DNA of 64,000 nucleotides from Chloroflexi bacterium AL-N1 (GCA_013122435.1 WYDT01000010.1:124001-188000), one strand, 5' to 3'; positions 35,068 through 44,363 are shown, counted from the stretch's first letter. Translations and numbers: made by a program. The notes: generated by a model not told the origin, from the sequence alone.

Positions 35068-36809
35068 ATATCTGGCAGATCGTCTGGCACTTAATTCAAC
35101 TTGATAAACGCGTGTATGGTTTTAGTCTGGTCATGCAGATTATACGCTATCTCATCATTCTTGCTCCAGGGCCGATCATCGCAATGCTATTTGATACACT
35201 GACTAGTGCGGCTCAGGTGGGTTGGGGCGTGTGGGAGTTGATGGCATTGTTAGTGGCCGTAGCTGTCGCGCGCTTTTTTATTATGGTGAGTGCTGCTGTC
35301 ACTGGTAGCTGGAATATGCAGTTAAGTAGCGCACGTCTACGAGGCAACCTGTTCGCGGCACTTCTGGATCGCCCGGATGCCCAGAGTTTACCGGCCCCTG
35401 TCGGTGATATTATCAATCGTTTAGGTACAGACACTCGCTCAATTGCTGAGTGCATCGGCTATACGTGGCTTGTGATTGGTTCGGGTGTGGCTGCACTTGT
35501 TGCTGTTGCGATAATGGTAGGCATTAATCCGATCCTGACGCTTGTGGCATTGCTTCCACTGGTGGCAGCCGCGTTGCTCACGTACGCTTTGCGGTCACGC
35601 ATCGAAGCCTATCGACGATCTACTCGTGCGGCGGATGGGCGTGTGAGTTCATTCATTGGTGAAGTGTTTGGTGCGGTGCAGTCGATCCAGATCGCCGGTG
35701 CCGAACGCAAGGCCGCTGATTCGTTGAACCAATTCAGCCACACACGGCGCCAGGTGGTGTTACGAGAACGGCTTTTCAATGAACTTGTGGGGATATCATC
35801 ATACAACAATGTGGTATATCTTACCACGGGGGTAATCCTCCTACTAGCAGCCCAATCAATGCAGACCGGACAATTTACGGTCGGCAATTTTGTGTTGTTT
35901 GTGTATTTCCTGGAACCACTGTCTGATTTCTTGTTGACATTTGGTATGCTTCTGGCCATGTATCGGCAGAATACAGTTGCACTGGAACGGCTCACTCCGT
36001 TGTTTGAGGGGCTTCCACAGGACACAATCGTGAAATCCGGCTCATCGCATATGCATGGACCTTTGCCTGAAATAACTTATCCAGCCAAGACAATCTCTGA
36101 CCAGTTAACATTATTGGAAGTTGCTGGACTGTCGTATCGGTATCCCATGTCCGAGCGTGGCATCACACACATCGATCTCCAGATACCCAAAGGCTCATTT
36201 GTGGTTGTGACGGGGCGCGTAGGCTCAGGTAAGACAACATTGCTTCAGGTCTTGCTGGGTTTACTGCCCAGAGATGCTGGTGAGATCCGTTGGAATGGTC
36301 AGATCGTGGAAGATCCAGCCCAGTTCTTTGTGCCACCACGCAGTGCGTATACCCCACAGGTTCCACGGTTGTTTAGCGATACGCTACGTGATAACGTATT
36401 GCTGGGTTTCCCCGAGGAGCGTGTAGACCTATCCGAGGCATTTCACACCGCAGTGATGGAGCGCGACCTCGCTGGTATGCACAATGGCTCGGACACGCTC
36501 GTTGGGTCGCGGGGTGTGCGGCTCTCTGGCGGGCAGGTCCAGCGTACGGCAGCGGCTCGTATGTTTGTCCGCGAGGCCGAACTGCTGGTTTTTGATGATC
36601 TGTCGAGTGCACTTGATGTCGAAACCGAACAGGAGTTGTGGAAACGACTCGATACACGACGACGTGACGTGACCTGTCTGGTGGTCTCGCATCGTCGTGC
36701 GGCTCTCCGTCGCGCCGATCAGATCATGGTGTTGCAAGATGGGCAGGTAGCGACCACAGGATCTCTTGATGTATTGCTGGCGACAAATGATGAGATGCAG
36801 TGGTTATAG
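35064..36809 (+). CDS. ABC exporter, fused membrane and ATPase domains, subunit 2
   Basis: A 581-residue exporter half with the standard layout: six membrane helices (residues 1-310) and an ATPase domain with Walker A GRVGSGKTT, Q-loop SAYTPQVPRLF, signature LSGGQVQRTAAARM, Walker B LLVFDDLSSALD and switch SHRRAAL. Walker B is followed by Asp-Asp (FDDLSS) where a catalytic Glu is usual, and the H-loop is present. In heterodimeric exporters one site is often degenerate in this way, so this subunit may contribute the non-hydrolysing site. The ATG overlaps the stop of subunit 1. Confidence 0.88.
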   Translation: MNIWQIVWHLIQLDKRVYGFSLVMQIIRYLIILAPGPIIAMLFDTLTSAAQVGWGVWELMALLVAVAVARFFIMVSAAVTGSWNMQLSSARLRGNLFAALLDRPDAQSLPAPVGDIINRLGTDTRSIAECIGYTWLVIGSGVAALVAVAIMVGINPILTLVALLPLVAAALLTYALRSRIEAYRRSTRAADGRVSSFIGEVFGAVQSIQIAGAERKAADSLNQFSHTRRQVVLRERLFNELVGISSYNNVVYLTTGVILLLAAQSMQTGQFTVGNFVLFVYFLEPLSDFLLTFGMLLAMYRQNTVALERLTPLFEGLPQDTIVKSGSSHMHGPLPEITYPAKTISDQLTLLEVAGLSYRYPMSERGITHIDLQIPKGSFVVVTGRVGSGKTTLLQVLLGLLPRDAGEIRWNGQIVEDPAQFFVPPRSAYTPQVPRLFSDTLRDNVLLGFPEERVDLSEAFHTAVMERDLAGMHNGSDTLVGSRGVRLSGGQVQRTAAARMFVREAELLVFDDLSSALDVETEQELWKRLDTRRRDVTCLVVSHRRAALRRADQIMVLQDGQVATTGSLDVLLATNDEMQWL

Positions 36810-37116
36810 TCAGGGCATACCACAATGTCCTCATGACATTTGTGATCTAATAGTCATTTTTGGGGGAATTGTTACAAAAGGATAGTATTTGTGGTGGTTT
36901 TGTATACATCTTTTTGACTCTCTCCGCTCTGGATGTGGCTGTATAAAGAGTTAAACACCTGTGAATTGTGCTACAAACAGCAATTAACAGGTTATGCAAC
37001 CGCAATGTATCGTTGCATAGTATGGTATCATCCTGGTAAATAAAATATTTACGAAAGAGATTAGAAGAAAACTATAACATAGAGAGACTCATACCTAACA
37101 TATCGAGCATTGTTCA
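36810..37116. other. Intergenic region upstream of the histidine kinase
   Basis: About 300 bp of AT-rich sequence. I see no gene and no convincing -35/-10 pair. A short inverted repeat GTTGCATA/TATGCAAC occurs near 36993-37020. Confidence 0.3.
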
Positions 37117-39009
37117 ATGAAAGTCTTCTCCTCAGACAAAATACAATCCTCAGATAAGGCAGTATCTGATACTGTCGCCTCTGCTGAGACACTTTCTGCT
37201 GCTCCCTGGCGAACAACATTTGCCTCATTACGAGGTAGAACTCTCCTGACCATTATGCTCACCCTATTCGGTTTGCTGCTCATTATTTCGATACCACTAC
37301 GCCTGCTGGTATTGGATAGTTTTCTCTCATTAGAAGAGCAGCAAATGTTGCGGAATATTGATCGAGCCAGCAATGCTTTATCTAACTCTATTGGCAGACT
37401 AAATCAAACGGCACGGGATTATGCAGAATGGGATGCCACGTATGACTTTATCGAGACAAGCGATCCTGACTACATTCGCGAAAACACGGGCGATGATGTC
37501 TTTATTGGTAATCAGCTTAATTTGATAGAGTTTCTAAATACTGATCAAGAAGTGGTTTTTAGCCGTGCTTTTGATCTGGAAGGCGAGTCAGAGATTGCAG
37601 TTCCAGAAGAACTCCAGTCCTTTACAGAGCCTAATAATCCATTAATAGTTCAGCAAGTGGAAGAAACGATAACAGGTATCATCCTGTTATCCAATGGACC
37701 AATGCTGGTAGCTTCGCGCCCTATTCTGACGAACAATGCTGAAGGACCCTCACGTGGAACTCTTCTTATGGGTCGTTACCTGAACGCGTCTGAGGTTGAG
37801 CAGATTTCTCAAACAACACAGCTGTCTCTCCAAATCTATTCAATAGATAACATGCCTTCATCAAATATAGAACCGATTCTTCAGGAACTTACTGATAGAG
37901 GTACACCCTTTATCCAACGAGTAAATGATCAGACTATTGCCGGGTATACACTTCTAGAAGATGTGTATGGTCAGGGCGCACTAATCTTGAAGGTTGAAAC
38001 ACCTCGTGATATCTATGCACAAGGTGTTGCTACGACAAACTACCTGGTACTCGTGTTGTTGTTAGCTAGCCTGGTTTTTGGGATTGTGATGTTGGTACTT
38101 TTGGAGCGCGGTGTGTTGGCTCGGTTGGCTCGCTTAGATGCTTATGCTCATCATGTTGCAGCAAGTGGCGATCTCTCAAAACCAGTGGTACTTCCTGGAA
38201 AGGATGAAATTTCACGTCTGGCAGCATCGCTCAACACGATGATTGCAGCACTCACACGAGAGCAGGCTGAACGTCAGCGGAACCTGGAAGAGCGTGCTCA
38301 ATTACAGGAAGAACTGATCCGCTCCAAAGAACATCTTACCCAAATGGCAGTTCACGATATCAAGAATCCGATGTCTGCCATTCGTGGATATTTGGATACG
38401 CTCAAGTCAACTCAACCTAATGAGATGCAACAGGAACTCATTGCAGGTGCACGTCGTAGTTCTCAAAATGTACTTGACCTTGTCAACAACATTCTTGATA
38501 TCGCCCGTCTGGAGGAAGGTCGGCTCAATGTTCACCGTGAGGCGTGTCAGATAGAGCCACTTATGCGTACCTGTGCAGCGGATCTGCGTGTCTGGGCTGA
38601 TCAGGAGCAAAAGTGTATTACTGTTGTGGCGGCAGATAATGTCCCAACACTGCACGTCGATGTGGGGTTGATGCGACGAGTGTTGCTCAATCTTATTGCA
38701 AATGCCGTCAAACACACACCATATGGTACTAAGATATCTGTCGGTGTTGAGACAACGCCAGCAGGTGTGCGCCTTTGGGTATGGGATAATGGATCTGGCA
38801 TACCCGAAAAGCAACAGCAAAGTCTGTTTGAACGATTCAGTGTAGGTAACAACAGAGGAAACGGGCAAGGTGATACTGGCTTAGGTCTCAACTTCTGTAA
38901 ACTGGTGGTAGATGCACATGGTGGTACGATGTTAGTTGAGAGTGGCCCCGATAAGGGTACGACGTTTGCGATCCATTTAGATAAGGAGGCAGCGGGTCTC
39001 GCGGAATAA
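37117..39009 (+). CDS. Membrane sensor histidine kinase with CHASE4 domain
   Basis: A 630-residue kinase. A first membrane helix lies at about residues 42-70. An extracytoplasmic CHASE4 sensor follows (RASNALSNSIGRLNQTARDYAEWDATYDF, characteristic of this domain), then a second helix (LVLVLLLASLVFGIVMLVLL), HAMP, HisKA with phospho-accepting His in MAVHDIKNPMSAIRGY, and HATPase with N, G1 and G2 boxes (NLIANAVKHT, WDNGSGIP, GDTGLGLNFCKLVVDAHGG). All catalytic boxes are intact. No response regulator gene is adjacent, so the partner is elsewhere. A GTG or TTG start further downstream cannot be excluded because no good ribosome-binding site precedes the ATG. Confidence 0.92.
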   Translation: MKVFSSDKIQSSDKAVSDTVASAETLSAAPWRTTFASLRGRTLLTIMLTLFGLLLIISIPLRLLVLDSFLSLEEQQMLRNIDRASNALSNSIGRLNQTARDYAEWDATYDFIETSDPDYIRENTGDDVFIGNQLNLIEFLNTDQEVVFSRAFDLEGESEIAVPEELQSFTEPNNPLIVQQVEETITGIILLSNGPMLVASRPILTNNAEGPSRGTLLMGRYLNASEVEQISQTTQLSLQIYSIDNMPSSNIEPILQELTDRGTPFIQRVNDQTIAGYTLLEDVYGQGALILKVETPRDIYAQGVATTNYLVLVLLLASLVFGIVMLVLLERGVLARLARLDAYAHHVAASGDLSKPVVLPGKDEISRLAASLNTMIAALTREQAERQRNLEERAQLQEELIRSKEHLTQMAVHDIKNPMSAIRGYLDTLKSTQPNEMQQELIAGARRSSQNVLDLVNNILDIARLEEGRLNVHREACQIEPLMRTCAADLRVWADQEQKCITVVAADNVPTLHVDVGLMRRVLLNLIANAVKHTPYGTKISVGVETTPAGVRLWVWDNGSGIPEKQQQSLFERFSVGNNRGNGQGDTGLGLNFCKLVVDAHGGTMLVESGPDKGTTFAIHLDKEAAGLAE

Positions 39010-39129
39010 AACTATCTTCGACTAATCACTCGATTTTCTGATCTGATCGATTTCCAATATTGGTCAGGTCTTTTTTATTTGGTATGAGCAGAGTCTTTCA
39101 TATGTATTGTGCGATGTGTATCATATTTT

Positions 39130-39185
39130 CTAAACCGTAACAAAAAAAGGGACACTCCATTGAGTGGCCCCTTGCAACGGTTTAG
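39130..39185 (-). terminator. Nested hairpin terminator between convergent genes
   Basis: An outer 9-bp stem CTAAACCGT/ACGGTTTAG encloses an inner stem AAGGG-CACTC/GAGTG-CCCTT. On the minus strand the inner hairpin is followed by seven T residues, a classic intrinsic terminator for the thioredoxin-like gene ending at 39187. It may also stop the kinase transcript. Confidence 0.75.
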
Positions 39186-39186
39186 C

Positions 39187-39720
39187 TTACTTCCACTTGA
39201 CGGTACAACCAACGGGTGCGGTCTCCTTGATAACCGGCGCATTGCCGGCCAGTAGCGCATTGACTGCCGACGCAAGATAGCTCTGTTGTACGGCGGTGGG
39301 ATCTTCGTAATTGTCGTCGATAGCGCCATGGTAGCGCAGCGTGCGGTCTGCATCGAAGAGGAACACCTCAGGTGTGCGTTCAGCACCATAGGCGTGTGCT
39401 ACCTCCTGGCTCTCGTCGTGCAGATACACAAAGTTAAACTCTTTTTCCTTCGCATGTTCTACCATATGTGGAAAATCGTCTTTGGGCTTCTTGCTGGCGT
39501 CATTGGCGTTAATGGCTACAATCTGAAAGCCACGCTCGCCATAGTCGCGCTGGAGCGCAATCATACGATCTTCCCACGCAAGTACATACGGACAATGATT
39601 ACAGCTAAAGATAAGCGCTAAAACGGGGCGGTTGCTAAAATCTTTCAGGCTATAGTTCTTTCCATCAACGGCTGGCAATTGAAAATCGAGTGCGTCTGCA
39701 CCAAGTTGCAAGGCTGTCAT
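39187..39720 (-). CDS. Thioredoxin-family redoxin (AhpC/TSA-like)
   Basis: A 177-residue cytoplasmic protein with a thioredoxin fold. The active site is CNHCPYVLAWEDR at about residues 35-47, a CxxC motif that is conserved in a widespread redoxin family. The YGAERTPEVFLFD stretch has the cis-proline region typical of the fold. It has no signal peptide. An export or redox-repair partner is not evident. It is 29 bp downstream of a small thioredoxin-fold gene and both are leftward, so they may share a transcript. A clear terminator follows. Confidence 0.87.
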   Translation of the reverse strand: MTALQLGADALDFQLPAVDGKNYSLKDFSNRPVLALIFSCNHCPYVLAWEDRMIALQRDYGERGFQIVAINANDASKKPKDDFPHMVEHAKEKEFNFVYLHDESQEVAHAYGAERTPEVFLFDADRTLRYHGAIDDNYEDPTAVQQSYLASAVNALLAGNAPVIKETAPVGCTVKWK

Positions 39721-39749
39721 ATCGAAACTCCTTTACTTTGACTCACGTA

Positions 39750-40064
39750 TCATGGTAGTTTACGTAAGGCTGTTCGGATCAGTTCTGGTTGCGGCAGTGG
39801 TGTGATGCGTCCATCGGCGGTGTGATACGCCCGACATGAGAGACCATACAGATCATCAATGGGTGGTGGGTCGATATCGATACTATTGATTCGAATTGTT
39901 GGCGAGCCTACAAATTTGAGTTCCTGCGCCTGAGCATCACTCGTGACTTCAGTGATCCGTATATCTGCCGTTATTTGTTCTTCAGCGAGAATCGTTTGTA
40001 ACCGCTTTAATGCCACATCGTGCGATGGACAATCTGCAAAAAACAAAAAATCAATTGTAACCAT
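39750..40064 (-). CDS. Small thioredoxin-fold protein
   Basis: A 104-residue protein with FLFFADCPSHDVALKRLQ, a single N-terminal cysteine in a strand-loop-helix like a thioredoxin start, and KFVGSPTIRINSIDIDP, the cis-proline strand. It resembles small thioredoxin-like proteins annotated beside mercury or redox genes. A second active-site cysteine is missing from the CPSH motif. The ATG at 40064 is the second of two adjacent Met codons. Its function is uncertain. Confidence 0.68.
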   Translation of the reverse strand: MVTIDFLFFADCPSHDVALKRLQTILAEEQITADIRITEVTSDAQAQELKFVGSPTIRINSIDIDPPPIDDLYGLSCRAYHTADGRITPLPQPELIRTALRKLP

Positions 40065-40260
40065 CACATTCCTATTTCTTGATTTGTTGAGTACAGCATT
40101 AGTCTAGCATACGCGTTGCTGTGGTGCAAAAGAAAATACTCCAATTATTCAAATGATTAATCGGATAAATACTATGTGTTCAAAATAGTACGATATACAA
40201 TGGTACATTTCCTGCTATTAATATTATTTAAACAAATATAGCTGCGAAAGAGGAAGATCT

Positions 40261-41058
40261 ATGCAACATCCTCACATCTTGTTGATGAAACGACTTATTC
40301 TCATGGCTTTTGTGGTGCTTATCATGTGCGTGTTGATCGGACCACAGTCGACCCACTCCGCTACGCAACTTTGTGGAAAGTATGACTCGGTTGATGTGAA
40401 ATCCTCTGGCAAAACACGATTTATTGTACAAAACAACATTTGGGGAGCAAGTACGTCGCAGTGTATGGCGGTAACAGGGAGTAGTTTTAAGAGTACCAGT
40501 GCCAACCATAACAAATCTACAAGTGGGCCACCTGCATCGTAACCCTCCATTTACAAAGGTTGCCACTGGGCTAAATGTACCGATCAGAGTATCAATCCAG
40601 ACTTCCCAACGAAGGTCAGCCAGATACAGAGTGTTCCCAGTTCCTGGAGCGTAAAGACACCTAATACGTCTGGTGATGCCTGGAACGTTGCGTATGATAT
40701 CTGGTTCAATAAGTCGTCATACACCAGTGGACAACCGAACGGTGCTGAATTAATGATCTGGCTGAAGAGTGACGGTGGTGTTCAGCCTGCTGGCACACGT
40801 GTTGGTACTGTTTCTATTGCAGGTGCTACATGGGAGGTGTGGTATGAGCATATTGGTTGGAATTATATTGCATATCGACGCACTACTCCGACCAATTCCA
40901 TCAATGCTAATCTCATGCCTTTCATTAACGATGCACGAAGTCGCGGGTACATCAGCAATGACTGGTATCTCACTGCTGCAGAGGCTGGCTTTGAGATTTG
41001 GAAAAAGGGTGCCGGTCTTGAGTCAACCAGTTTTGATGTATCCATCAAAAGGAATTAG
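40261..41058 (+). pseudogene. Glycoside hydrolase family 12 endoglucanase with in-frame TAA stop
   Basis: The frame encodes a secreted GH12 enzyme (beta-1,4-glucan or xyloglucan hydrolase). The signal peptide ends near STHSA. After 93 residues a TAA (40540-40542) interrupts the sequence PPAS-stop-PSIYKGCHW; family members have SYPSIY here, so a Tyr codon changed to TAA. The same frame continues for 172 codons to TAG at 41056-41058 and keeps the GH12 catalytic residues: nucleophile Glu in NGAELMIW (codon 40747-40749) and acid/base Glu in AGFEIWKKG (codon 40993-40995). The start has AGAGGAAGATCT before the ATG. Without readthrough no catalytic residue is made. Confidence 0.9.
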
Positions 41059-41096
41059 TACTGTTTCGCGTTGATCGTATCAATGAGTGACGGAGA

Positions 41097-41488
41097 CTAG
41101 CTGCGGGTTATATGGTTGCCAAGCCAGGTAACTAACTCCTCTCGTGCGACCAGCCCCGCAGCCAGATCGAACACCAGCGGTTTCTGTTCAGCGACATTTG
41201 TAATAATTTCAAAGCCGTTGAGCATAAGCATGGTCTCCATCGCGGCATGGCATGTCCAATCCGTTTATTACCATCAACAAAGGGATGAATCAGCATCAGC
41301 GAGAAACATAGAGCTGTAGCTTTTGTAACCAGATCTGGATAGAGATTGGCATCTCCGAAGATAAGATGTGTCTGCGTAATGGCGGATTGCAGGGCGCCCA
41401 GGTCGCGAATGCCCGGCGCACCACCACTGCTGGTGACGATGGCTTTGTGCAACGCAAGGACCTCAATAAGTGTAAGATGGCGCATCAT
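41097..41488 (-). pseudogene. Fic/Doc-type toxin broken by a 5-bp tandem duplication
   Basis: The N-terminal 80 residues are Doc-like: the catalytic loop HPFVDGNKR is intact. Immediately after GNKRIGHA the DNA carries GCATG twice (41245-41254). Removing one copy restores MLMLNGFEIITNVAEQKPLV ... TWLGNHITRS and a stop at 41097-41099, a normal 128-residue Doc protein that AMPylates or phosphorylates a target. As it stands, the frame runs on to unrelated sequence ending at 41132. The ATG overlaps the antitoxin stop (ATGA), the usual toxin-antitoxin order. The toxin is therefore probably inactive while its antitoxin is whole. Confidence 0.88.
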
Positions 41489-41682
41489 GCCAGTCGTTTG
41501 TAGAGGTCTTCATTTTTGGCCAGCACGCGCTGCATAGCCGCTTCAACATCAGTCTCTGGTTGGGCCAACAGATCTTCGATGGCCGCCCTGACCAACTGCT
41601 CAAGCGAGAGACCATGGTGCTCGGCTTTCTCTTGAAGCAAAGTGGCCTTGGTATCATCAAGTTGAATTGAGATGGTTCTCAT
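41485..41682 (-). CDS. Antitoxin of the Doc module (ribbon-helix-helix)
   Basis: A 65-residue protein. The N-terminal strand and helices TISIQLDDTKATLLQEKAEHHGLSLEQLVRAAI fit a CopG/ribbon-helix-helix DNA-binding domain. The C-terminal VLAKNEDLYKRLA matches the tail often seen in antitoxins encoded beside Doc toxins. AAGGAG precedes the ATG. It is intact and presumably represses its own operon even though the toxin is broken. Confidence 0.82.
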   Translation of the reverse strand: MRTISIQLDDTKATLLQEKAEHHGLSLEQLVRAAIEDLLAQPETDVEAAMQRVLAKNEDLYKRLA

Positions 41683-41707
41683 CTATGAGTCTCCTTGTCG
41701 TCTAATT

Positions 41708-42064
41708 CTAGCTTGCGTGGAAGATCTCACCATCGTGATTCCCAAACACGCACCAGGTTTTGTCTTCCGGCAAGATCGCCAGATCGAGACCCTCCATTGT
41801 ATCCTGATCGAACTCACGTTTGATGAAGGAGATGATATCCTCTTTGTTGGCCAGTGAGGCAAATCGTTTGTGCTCAAGTGTTGGATGCAGATAAGCAAAC
41901 CACAGAACAGAATTTACATTGGATAGATATGACTCAAGGTCACCTATGCTAAACTCCTTTACTGTGATGTTGCTCAGGACCAGACCAAAAGTTTGTATGG
42001 TTTCCCACAGTGCAATAAAATCGTTATCACTCAATGGTGTACCGGGCCAGTTTTCCTGCTGCAT
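41708..42064 (-). CDS. Hypothetical protein
   Basis: A 118-residue acidic soluble protein, or 142 residues from a TTG start at 42136. It has mixed helix and strand propensity with FSIGDLESYLSNVNSVLWFAYLHPT and LPEDKTWCVFGNHDGEIFHAS. I recognise no family. No strong ribosome-binding site supports either start. It lies 26 bp from the antitoxin gene on the same strand. Confidence 0.5.
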   Translation of the reverse strand: MQQENWPGTPLSDNDFIALWETIQTFGLVLSNITVKEFSIGDLESYLSNVNSVLWFAYLHPTLEHKRFASLANKEDIISFIKREFDQDTMEGLDLAILPEDKTWCVFGNHDGEIFHAS

Positions 42065-42204
42065 AGCGATCAATATCTTTGATTTCTGCTGTATTATCTG
42101 TGTATATGATTGTAAGCAGTGTGAGAAGCCTCTCAACCCTTGGGAACAGACGACTTCTTCACACTTCGATCAGGTCAACTGATTGAATCTACCAGATGTG
42201 CTCG

Positions 42205-42852
42205 TCAGATTGATGTATGTTCAAGCACCTTACAGATAGTCTGTGTGTCGGTCAGTATGGTATCGCCTATAAACTTAATATTAGTAACTGAGCGTTCACC
42301 TGCTTCTTCGTGTCCAGCACCACAGGCATCTGTGACCATGATTGGAATGTATCCCAGATCTGCTCCATGCCGTATGGTTGGCTCAATGCCGATCTCGGTT
42401 GCGACTCCGACAATGATAAAGGAGTTGATGCCACAGTCGCGGAGGGCGATATCCAGTGGTGTACCCTCAAATGCCGACATTGTGATTTTATCAAAAACGA
42501 CTTCGCTAGTAAGCGGTGCTAGTTCTGGAACTAGTTGAAATCCTGGTGAGTCGCGCAAAAACCATGGGTTGACGTCAGCAACACTCTGAACGCGCTGCCA
42601 GGCCATCGCCATGCGAAGCTGAAACACCCCGGAAGCCTCTTTGGGTAATGACATGTGCCGTAAAAAGAAGACTCGCAGTCCAGCTTTACGTGCGGCGCTG
42701 AGCACTGTTTCGGTCTGTCGCACAATCTCCCGGCCGTTTTTCATCTGCGAGATGATGCCAACCTGCATATCATAGACAAGTAGTGCTGTGCGGTGTGGAT
42801 GGCACGCCTCTTCGAGGTTCTGTGGTATTTCCAAGCCGTATGCTTTCTCCAA
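42205..42852 (-). CDS. Isochorismatase-family protein lacking the usual catalytic cysteine
   Basis: A 215-residue cysteine-hydrolase fold protein. The catalytic Asp (LLVYDMQVG) and Lys (VVFDKITMSAFEGTPLD) are present, and the cis-peptide segment is VGVATEIGIEPT. At the position of the nucleophilic cysteine this segment has Gly. I recall a subgroup of uncharacterised family members with the same GIEPT form, so this may be a natural variant, not a lesion. The start is TTG at 42852, chosen because GGAGGTAACAC precedes it. The substrate is unknown. Confidence 0.82.
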   Translation of the reverse strand: MEKAYGLEIPQNLEEACHPHRTALLVYDMQVGIISQMKNGREIVRQTETVLSAARKAGLRVFFLRHMSLPKEASGVFQLRMAMAWQRVQSVADVNPWFLRDSPGFQLVPELAPLTSEVVFDKITMSAFEGTPLDIALRDCGINSFIIVGVATEIGIEPTIRHGADLGYIPIMVTDACGAGHEEAGERSVTNIKFIGDTILTDTQTICKVLEHTSI

Positions 42853-43037
42853 GTGTTACCTCCAATGTCTAACGAAAGCTTTGACCATTGTCCAGTCACG
42901 TTTTTGTTTTATTAATAGATTCTTTGAATGAATATATATTCTAACAGGATGGATACGTTGAAACAAGAGGTTGTGTCAAGCAAATATGATGATGTGGATT
43001 CAGATGTGATCGTGAATCCATGAGGTAAGGGAGACAT

Positions 43038-43388
43038 CTAGTCGTGCTGCTGCTCATCATAGATCATCGCCGACTGTAGTAGATTCTCGAATGCTTCTGG
43101 TGAAACTGTTTCCCATTTGTCACCGAGTGCAGGAGCGAATTGAATCTCTATAACGTTAAACTCATTATCAAGTGTTCGATATGTTTGACGCACTTTATCG
43201 CTCCACTCTACGAGATCCATTTCATGCAAGTCCTTTTGATAATCAAGCACTATGGGTACGGGAATGCCCTGCCGCAGTGATTGCAGAATTGCTGAGGTAC
43301 CGAACTGTACTTCAGGAAGCGCACGTAGCAATTGAAAACCTTTTTTGTCTGTACGAGGCTGGCTTACGCAAAAACGAAAAACAGACAT
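43038..43388 (-). CDS. Hypothetical protein
   Basis: A 116-residue protein beginning MSVFRFCVSQPRTDKKGF, with QLLRALPEVQFGTSAILQSLR and an acidic C-terminus DEQQHD. It is soluble, with no membrane segment or motif that I recognise. The ATG has only a weak AGGTGATCC context. It stands alone between two leftward genes, 186 bp from the isochorismatase gene. Confidence 0.45.
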   Translation of the reverse strand: MSVFRFCVSQPRTDKKGFQLLRALPEVQFGTSAILQSLRQGIPVPIVLDYQKDLHEMDLVEWSDKVRQTYRTLDNEFNVIEIQFAPALGDKWETVSPEAFENLLQSAMIYDEQQHD

Positions 43389-43493
43389 GGATCACCTGTA
43401 TGGTTGTGTATTGTACTGATGCCATCAAGCGTCTCTTTTGAATCACTATTGTATGTACAACTTTACTTGATAGCAAACCATCTTTGTACCTGT

Positions 43494-44363
43494 TTATTGG
43501 CGTTGGAACACTAGTGATCGCACACTAATCGTCACAGGAAGAGTATGTTCTTTATTGGGAAATGTCTTTTTTGTTGCCCGTTGATGCCAATAGTTGGGTG
43601 TCATAGTTAACACATCCGCAACTTGTTGGTGTGTCAATCCCTGTTGATATTCGATCACCTCTGTATGGGATAAATTGAATTGTGAATTTGCCTGTTTGTA
43701 TACACGAGCCTCTTTTTGTGGCTCAATCTGGAGCAGGTGGTAGTGATTACGCAGTTCGTGTAAATGCTTCTGTGTGGGAATAATAGTTAGGATCATGCCG
43801 CGAGGTTGGAGAATATGTGCGGACTCTACGAAATTTCGAGGTGCGAACACATTCAAAATCGGACAACTCGTTGCAGGGGTGATGTTCCAAAGCTGTTTGA
43901 TATTACTAACGAAGAAGGTTGCTGAATGATAGCGACGCGCCGCAAGTTTAACGGCTGCCTTGGAAGAGTCAAAACCATAACAGGCTAATGGAATTGGTAA
44001 CGAAATCTCTTCGAGTATTTTCTGAATATGGCCGAGATAGTGTCCTTCACCGCATCCGGCATCAATGATACCACTGGACATTGTCGGTCGTGAAGGCAAA
44101 GTTGCCATGGTCGATGGTAGATAGTGTATGAGATTGTTTGCTAATGCCTGAGCAATCGGTAAATAAGCGCTAGTATCAAGCAATCGTCGTCGTGCTGTGA
44201 GCATAGGAGCAGTATCGCCAGCACGTGTCTGACCAAGCAAGTTAACATAACCTTTTTGGCTAAGTGGAAAGGTGTGGTTTCGGGCACAACGGAAATCGGT
44301 CTTTTGTTCATACAATGGCGTTTCACAATAGGGGCATGTAAGCAGCGAGGGTTTGGGAGACAT
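43494..44363 (-). CDS. rlmA: 23S rRNA (guanine-N1)-methyltransferase, RlmA family
   Basis: A 289-residue SAM methyltransferase. An N-terminal zinc-binding module has CPYC and CARNH (about residues 8-30), followed by the family segment FPLSQKGYVNLLGQTRAGDT. The Rossmann core has IIDAGCGEGHYLGHI, and the conserved NVFAPRNFVE replaces the usual substrate loop. It modifies a guanine in 23S rRNA hairpin 35; in some bacteria the related TlrB gives macrolide resistance. ATG 44363 is chosen for AAAGGATACCAG upstream; a longer frame to 44471 lacks a box. The frame is intact. Confidence 0.87.
   Translation of the reverse strand: MSPKPSLLTCPYCETPLYEQKTDFRCARNHTFPLSQKGYVNLLGQTRAGDTAPMLTARRRLLDTSAYLPIAQALANNLIHYLPSTMATLPSRPTMSSGIIDAGCGEGHYLGHIQKILEEISLPIPLACYGFDSSKAAVKLAARRYHSATFFVSNIKQLWNITPATSCPILNVFAPRNFVESAHILQPRGMILTIIPTQKHLHELRNHYHLLQIEPQKEARVYKQANSQFNLSHTEVIEYQQGLTHQQVADVLTMTPNYWHQRATKKTFPNKEHTLPVTISVRSLVFQRQ

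Noticed and set aside
36993..37020. GTTGCATA/TATGCAAC inverted repeat as operator
   Set aside because: The half-sites are far apart, no promoter was found next to it and no regulator gene is adjacent.
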